Numbered from the stretch's first letter, positions 17,166 to 26,293 are shown. The stretch is DNA of 64,000 nt from Rhodoligotrophos defluvii (GCF_005281615.1 NZ_SZZM01000002.1:670266-734265), one strand, 5' to 3'. Numbers and translations are program-made. Notes: a model not told the origin generated them from the letters alone.

Positions 17166-19187
17166 GTGGCAGGACTTGTCGGCATCGACGTGGGCGGAAC
17201 GTTCACGGATCTCTTCTACTCCACCGACGGCATCAATGCCGACCGCATCTGCAAAGTCCCCTCGACCCCGGAAGATCCCTCCAACGGCCTCATCGACGCC
17301 CTGAACCGGGCGGACATACCGGCCGACGGCGTGGATCTGATCCTGCATGGCACGACCATCGCCACCAATGCCCTGATCGAGCGGCGTGGCGCACGCTGCG
17401 CCCTCGTCACCACCAAGGGCTTCCGCGACGTGCTGGAGCTCGGCCGCCGCGACCGGCCCCATTTCTACGGCCTCACGGGTCTGCAGAACCCGCTCATCCC
17501 CCGCGACCATCGCTGGGAAGTCAACGAGCGGATGAGCTTTCAGGGCGAGGTACTGGTGCCTCTCGACGCGCAGGAGGCGCGCGCGCTCGCCCAGGTGCTC
17601 AAGGCGCAAGAGGTCGAGGCGGTGGTCGTCTCGCTCCTCCATGCCTATGCCAACCCCGCCCATGAGCTGGAGGTCGCCGACATCCTGCGCGATGCGGAAC
17701 CCTCATGGGAGATCGTCACCTCCGCCAGCGTCATCCGCGAATATTACGAGTTCGAGCGCACCAGCACCGCCGTGGTGCAAGGCTACCTCCAGCCGCTCAT
17801 CTCGCGCTATGCCGACAATTTGCTGAATCGCCTGAACCGCTGGGGCTTCAGCAAGCACACCCTGGTCATGCAGTCCAATGGCGGGCTGGTGCCGGTGAAG
17901 CAGCTGCAGGAGCGCGCCGCCCATGTGGTGCGCTCAGGCCCCGCCGCCGGCGTGATCGCGGCAGCGCGCATCGCGGCGGAAGCCGGCTTCGACCGGGTGA
18001 TCACCGGCGACATGGGCGGCACCAGCTTCGACGTCGCCGTGGTGATCGATGGCGAACCGGAGATTACCCCCACCACCAATCTCGAATTCCGCATTCCCCT
18101 GCGCCTGTCGATGATCAATGTGCACACCATCGGCGCCGGCGGTGGCTCCATCGCCTCCATCGATCGCGGCGGCATCCTGCAAGTCGGTCCCCGGAGTGCC
18201 GGCGCACGGCCCGGCCCGGTGTGCTTTGGCCATGGCGGCACCGAGCCAACTGTCACCGACGCCAATCTGGTGCTCAACCGCATCAATGCGGAAGACCCGA
18301 TCGGCCTCACCAACCGCAGGACATTGGACGTGGAGGGCGCGCGCCAGGCCATCGGTCGCCTTGGCGAGCAGCTGGGCCTCGGCGTCGAGGAAACGGCGGA
18401 AGCGATCCTCGCCGTGGTCAACCAGAACATGGCCGGCCGCACCCGGCTCTTGTCCATTGAGCGCGGCTACGACCCGCGCGACTTCGCCCTGGTCATCTTC
18501 GGTGGGGCCGGGCCGCTGCACGGGGCCGCCATCATCCGCGCTGTCGGCATCCGCACCATGCTGGTGCCGCCCTCGCCCGGCGTGCTCTGCGCCATGGGCT
18601 GCGCGGTGGCTGACGTGCGCTACGACATCTCGCGCACGGTCGCCCGTCGCACCGACAGCTTCGATACGGTGGAGATCGCCGCCATCCTCGCCGAGCAGCA
18701 GCAGGAGGGCGAGGAAAAGCTGAAGGCGAACGACGTGCTCATCAAGCATGTGGCCGTCGCCCATTTCGCCGAGATGGCCTATGTCGGCCAGATTCATACC
18801 CTGCGCGTGCCGATCGAAAGCGGCTGGGATGCCGCCCGCATCGCCCGCGCCTTCGAGGAAGCCTATCGCCGCGAATACGGCAACACCTTGGGCGACATCG
18901 CCACCACCATCGTGTCCTTCCGCACCGTGGTGCAGGGCATGCGCGAGCACGTGCGACGCAGCCTACCCACACCGCCGCAACGATCCGCTCCGCCGCCCAG
19001 GACCACGCGCCGGGTCTATTTCGGCGGCTGGCACGAAACGCCCATTCACGACCGCCAGGCCCTGCAGCCCGGCATGGTCGTTCCCGGCCCGGCCATCGTC
19101 GAGCAGGCCGACACCACCATCGTCATCGAGCCCGATATGGCCGCGCGGGTCGACGCCTATGGCAACCTTCTCGTGGAGATCGGCTGA
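17166..19187 (+). CDS. Hydantoinase/oxoprolinase A-type ATP-dependent subunit (HyuA family)
   Basis: This 673-residue HyuA-family protein has an ASKHA-type ATPase fold. It opens VGIDVGGTFTD (phosphate 1 motif), with HGTTIATNALIERRG, then GDMGGTSFDVAV and GAGGGSIASID further on. The family couples ATP hydrolysis to opening or carboxylation of substrates such as hydantoins, 5-oxoproline, acetone and acetophenone. GTG 17166 follows GGAGG by seven bases and places the family motif at the N-terminus. GTG 17070 would add 32 residues without similarity to the family. The stop overlaps the HyuB start (TGATG). Confidence 0.88.
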   Translation: MAGLVGIDVGGTFTDLFYSTDGINADRICKVPSTPEDPSNGLIDALNRADIPADGVDLILHGTTIATNALIERRGARCALVTTKGFRDVLELGRRDRPHFYGLTGLQNPLIPRDHRWEVNERMSFQGEVLVPLDAQEARALAQVLKAQEVEAVVVSLLHAYANPAHELEVADILRDAEPSWEIVTSASVIREYYEFERTSTAVVQGYLQPLISRYADNLLNRLNRWGFSKHTLVMQSNGGLVPVKQLQERAAHVVRSGPAAGVIAAARIAAEAGFDRVITGDMGGTSFDVAVVIDGEPEITPTTNLEFRIPLRLSMINVHTIGAGGGSIASIDRGGILQVGPRSAGARPGPVCFGHGGTEPTVTDANLVLNRINAEDPIGLTNRRTLDVEGARQAIGRLGEQLGLGVEETAEAILAVVNQNMAGRTRLLSIERGYDPRDFALVIFGGAGPLHGAAIIRAVGIRTMLVPPSPGVLCAMGCAVADVRYDISRTVARRTDSFDTVEIAAILAEQQQEGEEKLKANDVLIKHVAVAHFAEMAYVGQIHTLRVPIESGWDAARIARAFEEAYRREYGNTLGDIATTIVSFRTVVQGMREHVRRSLPTPPQRSAPPPRTTRRVYFGGWHETPIHDRQALQPGMVVPGPAIVEQADTTIVIEPDMAARVDAYGNLLVEIG

Positions 19188-20977
19188 TGGATCCCGTAAC
19201 CCTTGCCGTGGTGCGCGGCGCCCTCGAGCAGATCGCCGACGAGATGGACCTGCATCTGATCCATGCGGCCATTTCGCCCATCATCTCCGAGACCAATGAC
19301 TGCGCCAACGGCATCTTCCATCCGCAGAACGGCGAGACCATCGCCCAAGGCCGCTTCGGCCTGCCGGTATTCCTGGCCAATATGCAGTTCACGGTCCAGA
19401 ACATCATCCCCATTGCCGAGAAGGCGGGCGGCTTCAAGCCGGGCGACGTCTGGGTCCTGAACGATCCCTATCTCTGCGGCACCCATCTGCAGGACGTGGT
19501 TCTGGTGGCACCCCATTTCGTCGATGGCGAGCTCTTCGCCCTGCTGGCCAGCACCGGCCACTGGATGGATATTGGCGGCGCCGTGCCCGGCGGCTGGGCG
19601 CCGTCCGCCCAGGACATTCACACCGAGGGCGTCCTCATCCCGCCGGTCAAGCTTTACGATCAGGGCAAGCTCAACGAAGCCCTGGTCTCCATGTTCACCC
19701 GCAATGTGCGCCTGCCCACCCAGATCGAGGGCGACCTGTTCGCCATGGCCAATGTGTTCACCGTGGCGCGCCGCGGCCTCGACAGCCTGGTCAAGCGCTA
19801 TGGCGCGGACACCTTGCGCGATTGCATCACCGAGATGATCGACCGCTCGGAAAAGCAGATGCGCTCCTATATCGACGAGATCCCCGACGGCACCTATTAC
19901 GCGGAAGACTACCTCGACAATGACGGCATCGTCGACAAGCCGAACAAGTTCGCCCTGTCCCTCACGGTCGAGGGCTCGTCCCTGCATTTCGACTTCTCAC
20001 AGTCCGATCCGGCCGCGCGCGGGCCGGTGAACCTGGCACGCAGCACCACTCAGTCCACCTGCTATATCGCCCTCAAGCACATCTTCCCCGAAGTGCCGAT
20101 CAACGGGGGCGTGTTCCGCCCCACCCGCTTCACCATTCCCGAAGGGTCGATCGTCTCGGCCGCCTATCCCTCGCCGGTCTCCGGCTATCTCGAGCCCATC
20201 GGCCGGGTGTTCGACGTGGTGCTCGGCGCCCTGTCGCAAGCCATCCCGCAGCGGGTCCCGGCGCCCGCCTTCGGCACCGTGGGCGTGGTCACGGTCGGCG
20301 GTCGCCATCCTGCGACCAATCAGTATTACGTCGCCGTCTTCCCCTATCCCGGCGGCTATGGCGGCCATTCTAAGGGCGACGGCCTGGTGCATGGCACCCC
20401 GCCCATCTCCATGGCCAATTTCATGTCCATCGAAATGTCCGAGCACCGCTATCCCCTGCAGTTCCAGGAATATGCCCTGCGCGAGGATTCCGGCGGCGCC
20501 GGCCAGTTCCGCGGCGGCTGCGGCTCGCAATACCGCTTCACCGTGCTGTCGGACGCGGTGGTCTCCGCTCTCGGCGACCGCGTCGACCACAAGCCCTTTG
20601 GCATTGCCGGCGGGCACACCGCAGCACCGAGTGTGGTGCACGTGAACAACGGCGGTCGCGAGACCACGCCACCCATGCGCAGCAAGATGGAAAAGCAGCC
20701 CATGGCCCCAGGCGACTGGCTGTTTGCCGCCTCACCCGGCGGCGGCGGCTTCGGTGACCCCACCACCAGGGCATTGGAGGCGGTCGAGCGCGACCTGAAC
20801 CTGGGCTACATCTCCCGCGCCACGGCCGAAAACGTCTATGGCGTGGTCATTGCCGAAGAGCAGAAGCTCGGGCAGCGCTCGCGCTACCGTCTCGACCCTG
20901 AGGCGAGTGCGGCCAAGCGCACCAGCATGCAATCGACCGGTGAGGAACAGAAGGTACCCGCCGGGCTGCACGCATGA
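19187..20977 (+). CDS. Hydantoinase/oxoprolinase B-type subunit (HyuB family)
   Basis: This 596-residue HyuB-family subunit is recognisable from PVTLAVVRGALEQIADEMD, ETNDCANGIF, GDVWVLNDPYLCGTHLQDVV and the glycine-rich C-terminal AASPGGGGFGDP. It normally forms the second half of the ATP-dependent hydrolase or carboxylase with HyuA. It is coupled to hyuA by TGATG and to the AtuA gene by a four-base overlap. The sequence does not separate hydrolase from carboxylase. Confidence 0.88.
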   Translation: MDPVTLAVVRGALEQIADEMDLHLIHAAISPIISETNDCANGIFHPQNGETIAQGRFGLPVFLANMQFTVQNIIPIAEKAGGFKPGDVWVLNDPYLCGTHLQDVVLVAPHFVDGELFALLASTGHWMDIGGAVPGGWAPSAQDIHTEGVLIPPVKLYDQGKLNEALVSMFTRNVRLPTQIEGDLFAMANVFTVARRGLDSLVKRYGADTLRDCITEMIDRSEKQMRSYIDEIPDGTYYAEDYLDNDGIVDKPNKFALSLTVEGSSLHFDFSQSDPAARGPVNLARSTTQSTCYIALKHIFPEVPINGGVFRPTRFTIPEGSIVSAAYPSPVSGYLEPIGRVFDVVLGALSQAIPQRVPAPAFGTVGVVTVGGRHPATNQYYVAVFPYPGGYGGHSKGDGLVHGTPPISMANFMSIEMSEHRYPLQFQEYALREDSGGAGQFRGGCGSQYRFTVLSDAVVSALGDRVDHKPFGIAGGHTAAPSVVHVNNGGRETTPPMRSKMEKQPMAPGDWLFAASPGGGGFGDPTTRALEAVERDLNLGYISRATAENVYGVVIAEEQKLGQRSRYRLDPEASAAKRTSMQSTGEEQKVPAGLHA

Positions 20978-22305
20978 CCGCCCCCTCAGGCGCGCCCGTA
21001 TACGCGATCGGCGGCGGCGCCGGTTTCGCCGGCGACCGCACCGACGCCGCCGTGCGGCTCGCCGCCTCCGGCCAGGTCAATGCCGTAGGCCTAGAATGCC
21101 TGGCCGAGCGCACCTTGATCGCGGCGCTGACGGCCCGTGCCGCCGACCCGCAAGCCGGCGCCGATCCGCGCCTCAAGCGGCGTCTCTCACCGCTTCTTCC
21201 CTATGTCCAGAAGAACGGCTGCCGGATCATTTCCAATCTGGGTGCGGCAAACCCATCGGCCGCCGCACGCAAGGTTGCCGCCCTCGCCCGCGAGCTGGAC
21301 TTGGGTCCCCTGCGCATCGCCGCCATCGAGGGCGACGACGTCATGCGTCAGCTGGACCAGGTGCGCTGGCAGGAACAGCCGGCCGGCCGGCTCATCGGCG
21401 CCCATGCCTATATCGGCGCCGAGATGATTGCCCAGGCTATGGACGAGGGCGCCGACATCGTGATCACCGGCCGCGCCGCCGACTCCGCCCTGTTCGCCGG
21501 ACCCCTGCTGCCCCATCTCGACCAGCGGCCGGAGGCCGTGGCCATGGCGCTCACCGTTGGCCACCTGCTGGAATGCTCGGGCCAAGTCACCGGCGGCAAT
21601 TACGAGCGGCCGGGCGGCGGTGGGCTCGATGCACCCGCTCTGGCCCAGCTCGGCTTCCCCATCGCCCATGTCAGGCGCGACGGCACGGCCGACATCACCG
21701 TGCTCGACGACGATCCAGGCATTGTCGACCGTCTCACCTGCACGCTGCAGCTCCTCTACGAGGTGCACGACCCCAGCCGCTACATCACACCCGACGGCGT
21801 CATCGACTTCACCACCACCCGCATCGAAGAAATCGGCCCGCGGCGGGTGCGGGTCTCCGGCACCGGCTTCCGCCCGGCGCCGCAGGATCTCAAGGTGGTC
21901 GGCTTTGCCGAAGAACCGGGCATGATTGCGGACGTGGAAATGGGCCTTGCCGGTTTCGGTGCCCACGAGCGCGCCCTCAGGGCGGCGGATGTGCTGCGCC
22001 ACCGCCTGAGCGACTGGCCGCAGGACGATCTTCGCATCGACATCGTCGGCATCGATTCGATCCTCGGCGGCGCCTCCAGGCCAGCCAATGCCACCACCAA
22101 CGAGTTGCGCGTGCATGTCTCGGCCCGTTGCCCCGACGCCGAGGCCGCGCAGATCATCGAGGACGAGGTCTATGCCCTCACCCTCTCCGGCCCTGGCGGG
22201 GGCGGCAGTCTGCGTTCCGAGAAGCGCCGCAACATCGCGACCGTCACCGGCTTCATCGACCGTGATGCCGTGCCCCTGTCCATCTCTTGGGGGACAAGCC
22301 GATGA
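20974..22305 (+). CDS. AtuA-family protein (DUF1446)
   Basis: This 443-residue protein matches the DUF1446/AtuA family: it opens YAIGGGAGFAGDRTDAAVRLA and later has NGCRIISNLGAANP, the segment ADIVITGRAADSALF, and the QVTGGNYERPGGGG motif. AtuA is named after acyclic terpene utilisation in Pseudomonas, but its reaction is unknown to me. It overlaps HyuB by four bases, and the small AtuA-tail gene by four. It may process or deliver the substrate of the HyuAB enzyme. Confidence 0.82.
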   Translation: MTAPSGAPVYAIGGGAGFAGDRTDAAVRLAASGQVNAVGLECLAERTLIAALTARAADPQAGADPRLKRRLSPLLPYVQKNGCRIISNLGAANPSAAARKVAALARELDLGPLRIAAIEGDDVMRQLDQVRWQEQPAGRLIGAHAYIGAEMIAQAMDEGADIVITGRAADSALFAGPLLPHLDQRPEAVAMALTVGHLLECSGQVTGGNYERPGGGGLDAPALAQLGFPIAHVRRDGTADITVLDDDPGIVDRLTCTLQLLYEVHDPSRYITPDGVIDFTTTRIEEIGPRRVRVSGTGFRPAPQDLKVVGFAEEPGMIADVEMGLAGFGAHERALRAADVLRHRLSDWPQDDLRIDIVGIDSILGGASRPANATTNELRVHVSARCPDAEAAQIIEDEVYALTLSGPGGGGSLRSEKRRNIATVTGFIDRDAVPLSISWGTSR

Positions 22306-22613
22306 GGGTGGGCGACATCGCCGTCGGGCGCTCGGGCGACAAGGGCGACATCCTCGACCTCACACTGGTTGCGGTGGATGACGAAGCCTATGCCCGGCTC
22401 GAACGCCATCTCACCGCGGAAGTCGCCGCCGAGGCATTGGGCCCCGCCATGCCGGGCACGGTCACCCGCTACGCTGTGCCGGGCCTGCGCGCGTTGAAAT
22501 TCGTCATTCCCGGCGCCCTGCCCGGCGGTGTCCACGCCTCACTCCATGCCGGCATGCACTGGCAGAAATCCGCCATTTACATCCTGCTCGACCTGGACAT
22601 CGACGAGCGGTAG
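22302..22613 (+). CDS. Small AtuA-associated protein (AtuA C-terminal-like domain)
   Basis: This 103-residue protein resembles the domain found at the C-terminus of long AtuA proteins or as a separate partner. It opens VGDIAVGRSGDKGDILDLTL, with the typical R-SGDKG segment, and ends ALKFVIPGALPGGVHASL. ATG 22302 overlaps the AtuA stop as ATGA; an upstream start at 22287 is less likely. It is the last gene of the HyuAB-AtuA operon. Confidence 0.8.
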   Translation: MRVGDIAVGRSGDKGDILDLTLVAVDDEAYARLERHLTAEVAAEALGPAMPGTVTRYAVPGLRALKFVIPGALPGGVHASLHAGMHWQKSAIYILLDLDIDER

Positions 22614-22630
22614 TACCGCGGTGCCCCTGG

Positions 22631-22653
22631 ATGCCCCGGCGAAGCCGGGGCAT
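22631..22653. terminator. Perfect 10-bp hairpin after the HyuAB-AtuA operon
   Basis: ATGCCCCGGC and GCCGGGGCAT pair perfectly around the loop GAA. It lies 17 bases after the last gene of the plus-strand operon and before a convergent gene. There is no T tract, so it may be a processing or bidirectional stop rather than a classical terminator. Confidence 0.55.
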
Positions 22654-22683
22654 GGCGAACTATCCTGACGTTTCAGTAATTTA

Positions 22684-22716
22684 CGTCATCATCGGCCTTG
22701 AGCCGATGATCCAGGG
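22684..22716. repeat. Palindromic intergenic repeat (CTTGA-loop type)
   Basis: CGTC is followed by the stem ATCATCGGC, the loop CTTGA, the matching stem GCCGATGAT and then CCAGGG. The repeats at 31575 and 31686 have the same flanks and loop but a different stem sequence, so pairing is conserved rather than bases. It lies between convergent genes. The remainder of 22654-22765 holds no gene. Confidence 0.65.
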
Positions 22717-22765
22717 CCACAGGGCCAGCGCTTGCTGCATGGTCCCCGGTATGCCGGCCCGGGCT

Positions 22766-23527
22766 TCACTCCGGCCGTTGCGGGCTCAGGGCCGATTCCG
22801 GCATCTGCATGGGCTGGTCGATGTCGAGGCCGGTGCGGTCATAGGCCCGGTGGAAATCGGCCATGTGCCGGGTCATCCACTCCCGCACCGTGGCCTTGTC
22901 CCGCTTCTCGATCGCATCGAGGATCATGGCATGGGCGTGGATCACCCGGTCATAGGTCTTGAGCCGCGGCAGGATGATCTGCCCCGCCGGCATGAACAAC
23001 AGGCTGATCGGTTCGCGCATCATCACGATCACCTTGTTGCGCGTGGCCAGCGCCAACAGGTCGTGGAACTCCGTGTCCAGCCGCACGAAGGCTTCCGTAT
23101 TGTCCACGCTCTCGCGCATGGCCCTCAGGTTCTCGCGCAGCCGTGCCAGCTCGTCATCGGTGATGTGGTCCACCGCCATCTCGGCCGCGGCCGGCTCGGT
23201 CAGCATCGACGCTTCCCACAGCTCGCGGAAGCTCACCTTGTGCATGGAAAGCGCGCGCGACGCGCGGCTTGCCAGGTCCTGGAAATGCGGCAGCGTCACC
23301 TCCAGGGCGGTGCGGCCGAAGCGGGTCACCAGTCCGCTCTGCTCCAGAAGGCGGATGCCCTCGCGCACGGTCGAGCGGTGCACCCCGAACTGCTTGGCGA
23401 GCTCGATCTCGGACGGCAGCTTGTCGCCCGTCTTCAGCCGGCCCATCAGGATGTTGCGTTCGATGGCCTCCGCCACCACCCGATAGGCCGGGTGCACGGT
23501 AAGCTTATCGAACAGTGGTTCCGCCAT
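22766..23527 (-). CDS. GntR/FadR-family transcriptional regulator, island 2
   Basis: This 253-residue regulator has a winged helix (GDKLPSEIELAKQFGVHRSTVREGIRLLEQSGL) and an FCD domain. The FCD metal-site pattern is complete: Asp and His in LDTEFHDLLA, His in HAHAMILDAI and His in MTRHMADFH. It is the last gene of the crotonase-PaaK-small-protein operon, whose promoter carries the palindrome described at 26201-26229. I infer that it represses that promoter and the two other island 2 promoters until a pathway intermediate binds. Confidence 0.87.
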   Translation of the reverse strand: MAEPLFDKLTVHPAYRVVAEAIERNILMGRLKTGDKLPSEIELAKQFGVHRSTVREGIRLLEQSGLVTRFGRTALEVTLPHFQDLASRASRALSMHKVSFRELWEASMLTEPAAAEMAVDHITDDELARLRENLRAMRESVDNTEAFVRLDTEFHDLLALATRNKVIVMMREPISLLFMPAGQIILPRLKTYDRVIHAHAMILDAIEKRDKATVREWMTRHMADFHRAYDRTGLDIDQPMQMPESALSPQRPE

Positions 23528-23589
23528 TCACCCTCTCCCTTGCCGCTGCTAGCACTTACGCAAAACCGCGGCCGATGCCAACTGGCTCG

Positions 23590-23796
23590 TCATGACACCT
23601 CACCCGGCAGCGCCGGCATTACGGCCGAGGGCGCAATCTCCAGGATCTCCAGCAGCACCTCGGCCCGCTCGCGCAAATGCAGGATATGGCCGGCCAGGAA
23701 CGGATCCGCCCCCTGCTCGAGCCGCGCCGCAAGATCCCGGATCTGTCCGACCAGCGCCCGCTGCTCCTCAAGGGAAAGCATCGTCGTCACAGTCAT
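23590..23796 (-). CDS. Small conserved-position hypothetical protein (68 aa)
   Basis: This is a small, probably helical 68-residue protein with amphipathic heptad-like segments (EEQRALVGQIRDLAARLEQG and HLRERAEVLLEILEI). Its ATG overlaps the stop of the PaaK-like gene as ATGA, which supports real translation. It lies between the ligase and the regulator. I do not recognise the family; it may be a subunit or stabiliser of the ligase. Confidence 0.62.
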   Translation of the reverse strand: MTVTTMLSLEEQRALVGQIRDLAARLEQGADPFLAGHILHLRERAEVLLEILEIAPSAVMPALPGEVS

Positions 23797-25232
23797 TTGC
23801 TCAACTCACCCGTGCGAAAGCCTTCCGCCCGCTCGTCCGTCCAGCGCCGGCTCTTGTATTCGTAGCTCGGCAGCTCCGAGCGATGAACCACGGCAATCTG
23901 CATGGCAATATTGGTGGTCTGCTTCAACTCCGCCGCAAGCCCCTGCAGGAAGGCGGCCCGTTCCGCCTCGGTTGCGAAGCTCACGCCGCCCTTGAAGGCC
24001 AGCCTCAGCTCCACCTGGGTGCGGCCATGATCGTCCGTGAACACGCGGCCCGCATATTCCCAGACCTTGTCGCTGCGGAACACCACGTTGTCGACCGCGC
24101 TCGGCCACATATTGTTGCCGCGGATCTTCATCATGTCGTCGATCCGCCCGATGGTGCCCGCCTCGATGCCGATCCAGTTGCGGCCGCTCGGCCCCGCCCC
24201 CGGCGGGATATAGCGGCCCTTGTCCCCGGTGCGGAAGCGGATCACCGGCGAGCCGACGATGTCCAGATTGGTCAGCACGATCTCGCCCTCTTCGCCGGGC
24301 GCCACCAGCGCCATGGTCTCCGGGTTCACGATCTCCACCAGCTGGTGCCATTCGAACACCAGCATCACCCCGCGCGCGTTCCCCTGAATCGCGCCATTCT
24401 CGCAAGTGCCCGCAATGAAGCCGGCGCCTTGCGTGCTGCCATAGCCCTCGTGCAGCTTGGCGCCCCAGAACGCCTCGATGCGCTGGGCCCATTCCACCGG
24501 ATAGGGCTCGGCGGCGATGAACAGGGTGCGCAGCATGGGGAATTCGGCCTTGGGGTCTATGCCCTTGCGCCGGAACGCCTCGGTCAGGGTGTGGAGATAG
24601 CTGGTCGAGGCATAGACGAAATGGAATTCGCGGAACCGCCGCATCAGGTCGATTTTGGCTTCCGTCGAGGTCACCCCGCCGACCGGATAAGACGTCGCAC
24701 CGGCCACGCGGAAGCCTTCCGTCGGCCCCCAGCCGCCGGTGGTGAGCCCGCCAGCTGGGACGCAGTTGAGCGCCGAGTCCCCGCGCCGCAGCCCGGCCAT
24801 GTACCAGGGCAGGTAATGCAGGTGACCCTGCAGGGCGACGTCATGATTGGTGCGGCCGTAAATCTCCTGCCCCTGGCCGGAGGTGCCGCCGGTGAGGTTC
24901 ATCAGCACCACATCTTCCCGCGGCACCCCCACACGTTGACCAAACGGGGGGCAGATCTCCTGGTCCGCCAGGCAGTCTCTCTTGCCCATGGTCGGCACCC
25001 GCGCCCGGAACTCCGCCAGGCTGCGGATCTCGTCCGGTTTCACGCCGGCCTCATCGAAGCGCGTGCGGTAAAAGCCATTCTGGGCGTAGACTCGCGCCAG
25101 CTGCCGCTTGAGCTTGGCGAATTGCAGCGCCTCAAGCTCCGCACGGCTCAAGGCGCTCAGCGCCGCAATCAGGTGCGAGGCGCCCGCCGCCTCAGCGCTT
25201 CGACTTTCCCTCTGTAGCGCCTGTGAAACCAT
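23793..25232 (-). CDS. PaaK-like phenylacetate-CoA ligase family protein
   Basis: This 479-residue adenylate-forming enzyme is of the PaaK type. The N-terminal region has KRQLARVYAQNGFYRTRFDEAG, the family entry motif; the P-loop reads NLTGGTSGQGQ; EGYGSTQG and FRTGDKGRYI follow. Such enzymes make CoA thioesters of aryl or cyclic acids, but many paralogues have unknown substrates. It stands between the crotonase and the small 68-residue gene on the minus strand. Confidence 0.83.
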   Translation of the reverse strand: MVSQALQRESRSAEAAGASHLIAALSALSRAELEALQFAKLKRQLARVYAQNGFYRTRFDEAGVKPDEIRSLAEFRARVPTMGKRDCLADQEICPPFGQRVGVPREDVVLMNLTGGTSGQGQEIYGRTNHDVALQGHLHYLPWYMAGLRRGDSALNCVPAGGLTTGGWGPTEGFRVAGATSYPVGGVTSTEAKIDLMRRFREFHFVYASTSYLHTLTEAFRRKGIDPKAEFPMLRTLFIAAEPYPVEWAQRIEAFWGAKLHEGYGSTQGAGFIAGTCENGAIQGNARGVMLVFEWHQLVEIVNPETMALVAPGEEGEIVLTNLDIVGSPVIRFRTGDKGRYIPPGAGPSGRNWIGIEAGTIGRIDDMMKIRGNNMWPSAVDNVVFRSDKVWEYAGRVFTDDHGRTQVELRLAFKGGVSFATEAERAAFLQGLAAELKQTTNIAMQIAVVHRSELPSYEYKSRRWTDERAEGFRTGELSK

Positions 25233-25265
25233 TGGCGTCCGCTCCCCGTCTGATGGCCGACCGGC

Positions 25266-26081
25266 TTACTCGCCCTTCAGATCGGGCTTGCGCTTTTCCT
25301 TGAAGGCGGCAAGGCCCTCATAGGCATCATGCGACGTGGTGGCGTAGTGATGCACATATTGCAGCTCCAGCTCCAGGGCCGCGTCTCGGGCGCCGAGCCC
25401 GCCGGTATTGATCAGATATTTCGCGCCTTTCAGCCCCAGCGGGCTCTTGCGCTTGAGATCGGCGAGCACGCCATCCACCGCCGCCTCGAGCTCGGCCAGC
25501 GGAACGGAGAGGCTCACGAGCCCCATGCGCTCGGCCTCCTCGCCGCCGATCGCACGGCCGGTCAGCACCAGCAGCTTGGCCTTGAGCGGCCCGATGGTGC
25601 GCGGCAGCCGCTGCGACCCCCCGGCCCCCGGCAGCTGCGCGAAATTCAGGTGCCCGTCGGCAATCTGCGCCTCATGCGCCGCCAGCACGATGTCGCAGGC
25701 CAGCATCAGCTCCAGTCCGCCGGCCACGCAATGGCCGTGCACCACCGCGATGTAAATCTTCTCCGACCGCTCGATCTCCTCCAGCAAATGGTTGAGATCC
25801 CGCAGGAATTTCATGAATTTCGGCCGGTCGCGATAGAGCGCCATATAGCCTTCGAGATCACCGCCCGCGGAAAAGGCGCGCCCCGCGCCGCGCAGCACCA
25901 CAACGGATATGCTGCTGTCTTCCTCCAGGCGCCGCACCAGCGCCAGCAGGGCTGCCACCGTGAGCCGGTCAAGGGGATTGAGCTGCTCCGGGCGGTTCAG
26001 GGTTATAGTCGCAACACCATCCCGAACGGCACACTGTACCCGCTCCTCTTCAGCGCTCGCAGCCTGATTCACCGCCTCCAT
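25266..26081 (-). CDS. Crotonase-fold protein lacking both hydratase glutamates
   Basis: This 271-residue crotonase keeps the oxyanion-hole segments FSAGGDLEGY and GHCVAGGLELML. Against ordinary hydratases the first catalytic Glu position is His (DGHLNFAQLPGAGG) and the second is Leu (LKAKLLVLTG). It is therefore unlikely to be a standard enoyl-CoA hydratase. Crotonases without these residues act as hydrolases, decarboxylases, isomerases or ring-opening enzymes. It is the first gene of the island 2 minus-strand operon, about 110 bases from the promoter at 26201-26229. Confidence 0.82.
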   Translation of the reverse strand: MEAVNQAASAEEERVQCAVRDGVATITLNRPEQLNPLDRLTVAALLALVRRLEEDSSISVVVLRGAGRAFSAGGDLEGYMALYRDRPKFMKFLRDLNHLLEEIERSEKIYIAVVHGHCVAGGLELMLACDIVLAAHEAQIADGHLNFAQLPGAGGSQRLPRTIGPLKAKLLVLTGRAIGGEEAERMGLVSLSVPLAELEAAVDGVLADLKRKSPLGLKGAKYLINTGGLGARDAALELELQYVHHYATTSHDAYEGLAAFKEKRKPDLKGE

Positions 26082-26200
26082 CCGCTTGCCGCCTCACTAC
26101 TCTCAATTCGCAATTCGAAAGGCCGCGGGGTATCCAACGCGCAGCAGCCTTCGATGCCGCTCTTCCTGAAAGGCCCTCGCCATTCCGCTTCTTGCAAGCG

Positions 26201-26229
26201 ATTATGCGGCTTGTCCGACATGCGGTCAA
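26201..26229 (-). promoter_or_regulatory. Promoter with TGTCGGACAA operator in the spacer (crotonase operon)
   Basis: On the minus strand TTGACC (26229-26224) and CATAAT (26206-26201) are exactly 17 bases apart. The spacer holds ATGTCGGACAA, one base from the palindrome TTGTCGGACAA. This places an operator between -35 and -10, the classical position for a repressor, and matches the FadR-family pattern TnGTnnnACnA. The likely binder is the regulator at 22766-23527, which this promoter also serves. Confidence 0.72.
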
Positions 26230-26264
26230 TCGCATCAGGACGAGATCTCGATCTTGTTTAGGGC

Positions 26265-26293
26265 TTGACCTCTTGTCGGACAAGCGGTGAATA
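26265..26293 (+). promoter_or_regulatory. Promoter with perfect palindromic operator (thiolase-like operon)
   Basis: TTGACC (26265-26270) is followed after 17 bases by a weak TGAATA (26288-26293). The spacer holds the perfect 13-base palindrome CTTGTCGGACAAG (26272-26284). The 18-base block TTGACCTCTTGTCGGACA differs by one base from that at 31829 and by two from the divergent block at 26229-26212. It should drive the operon starting at 26324. The remaining bases of 26082-26323 hold only leaders. Confidence 0.7.
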
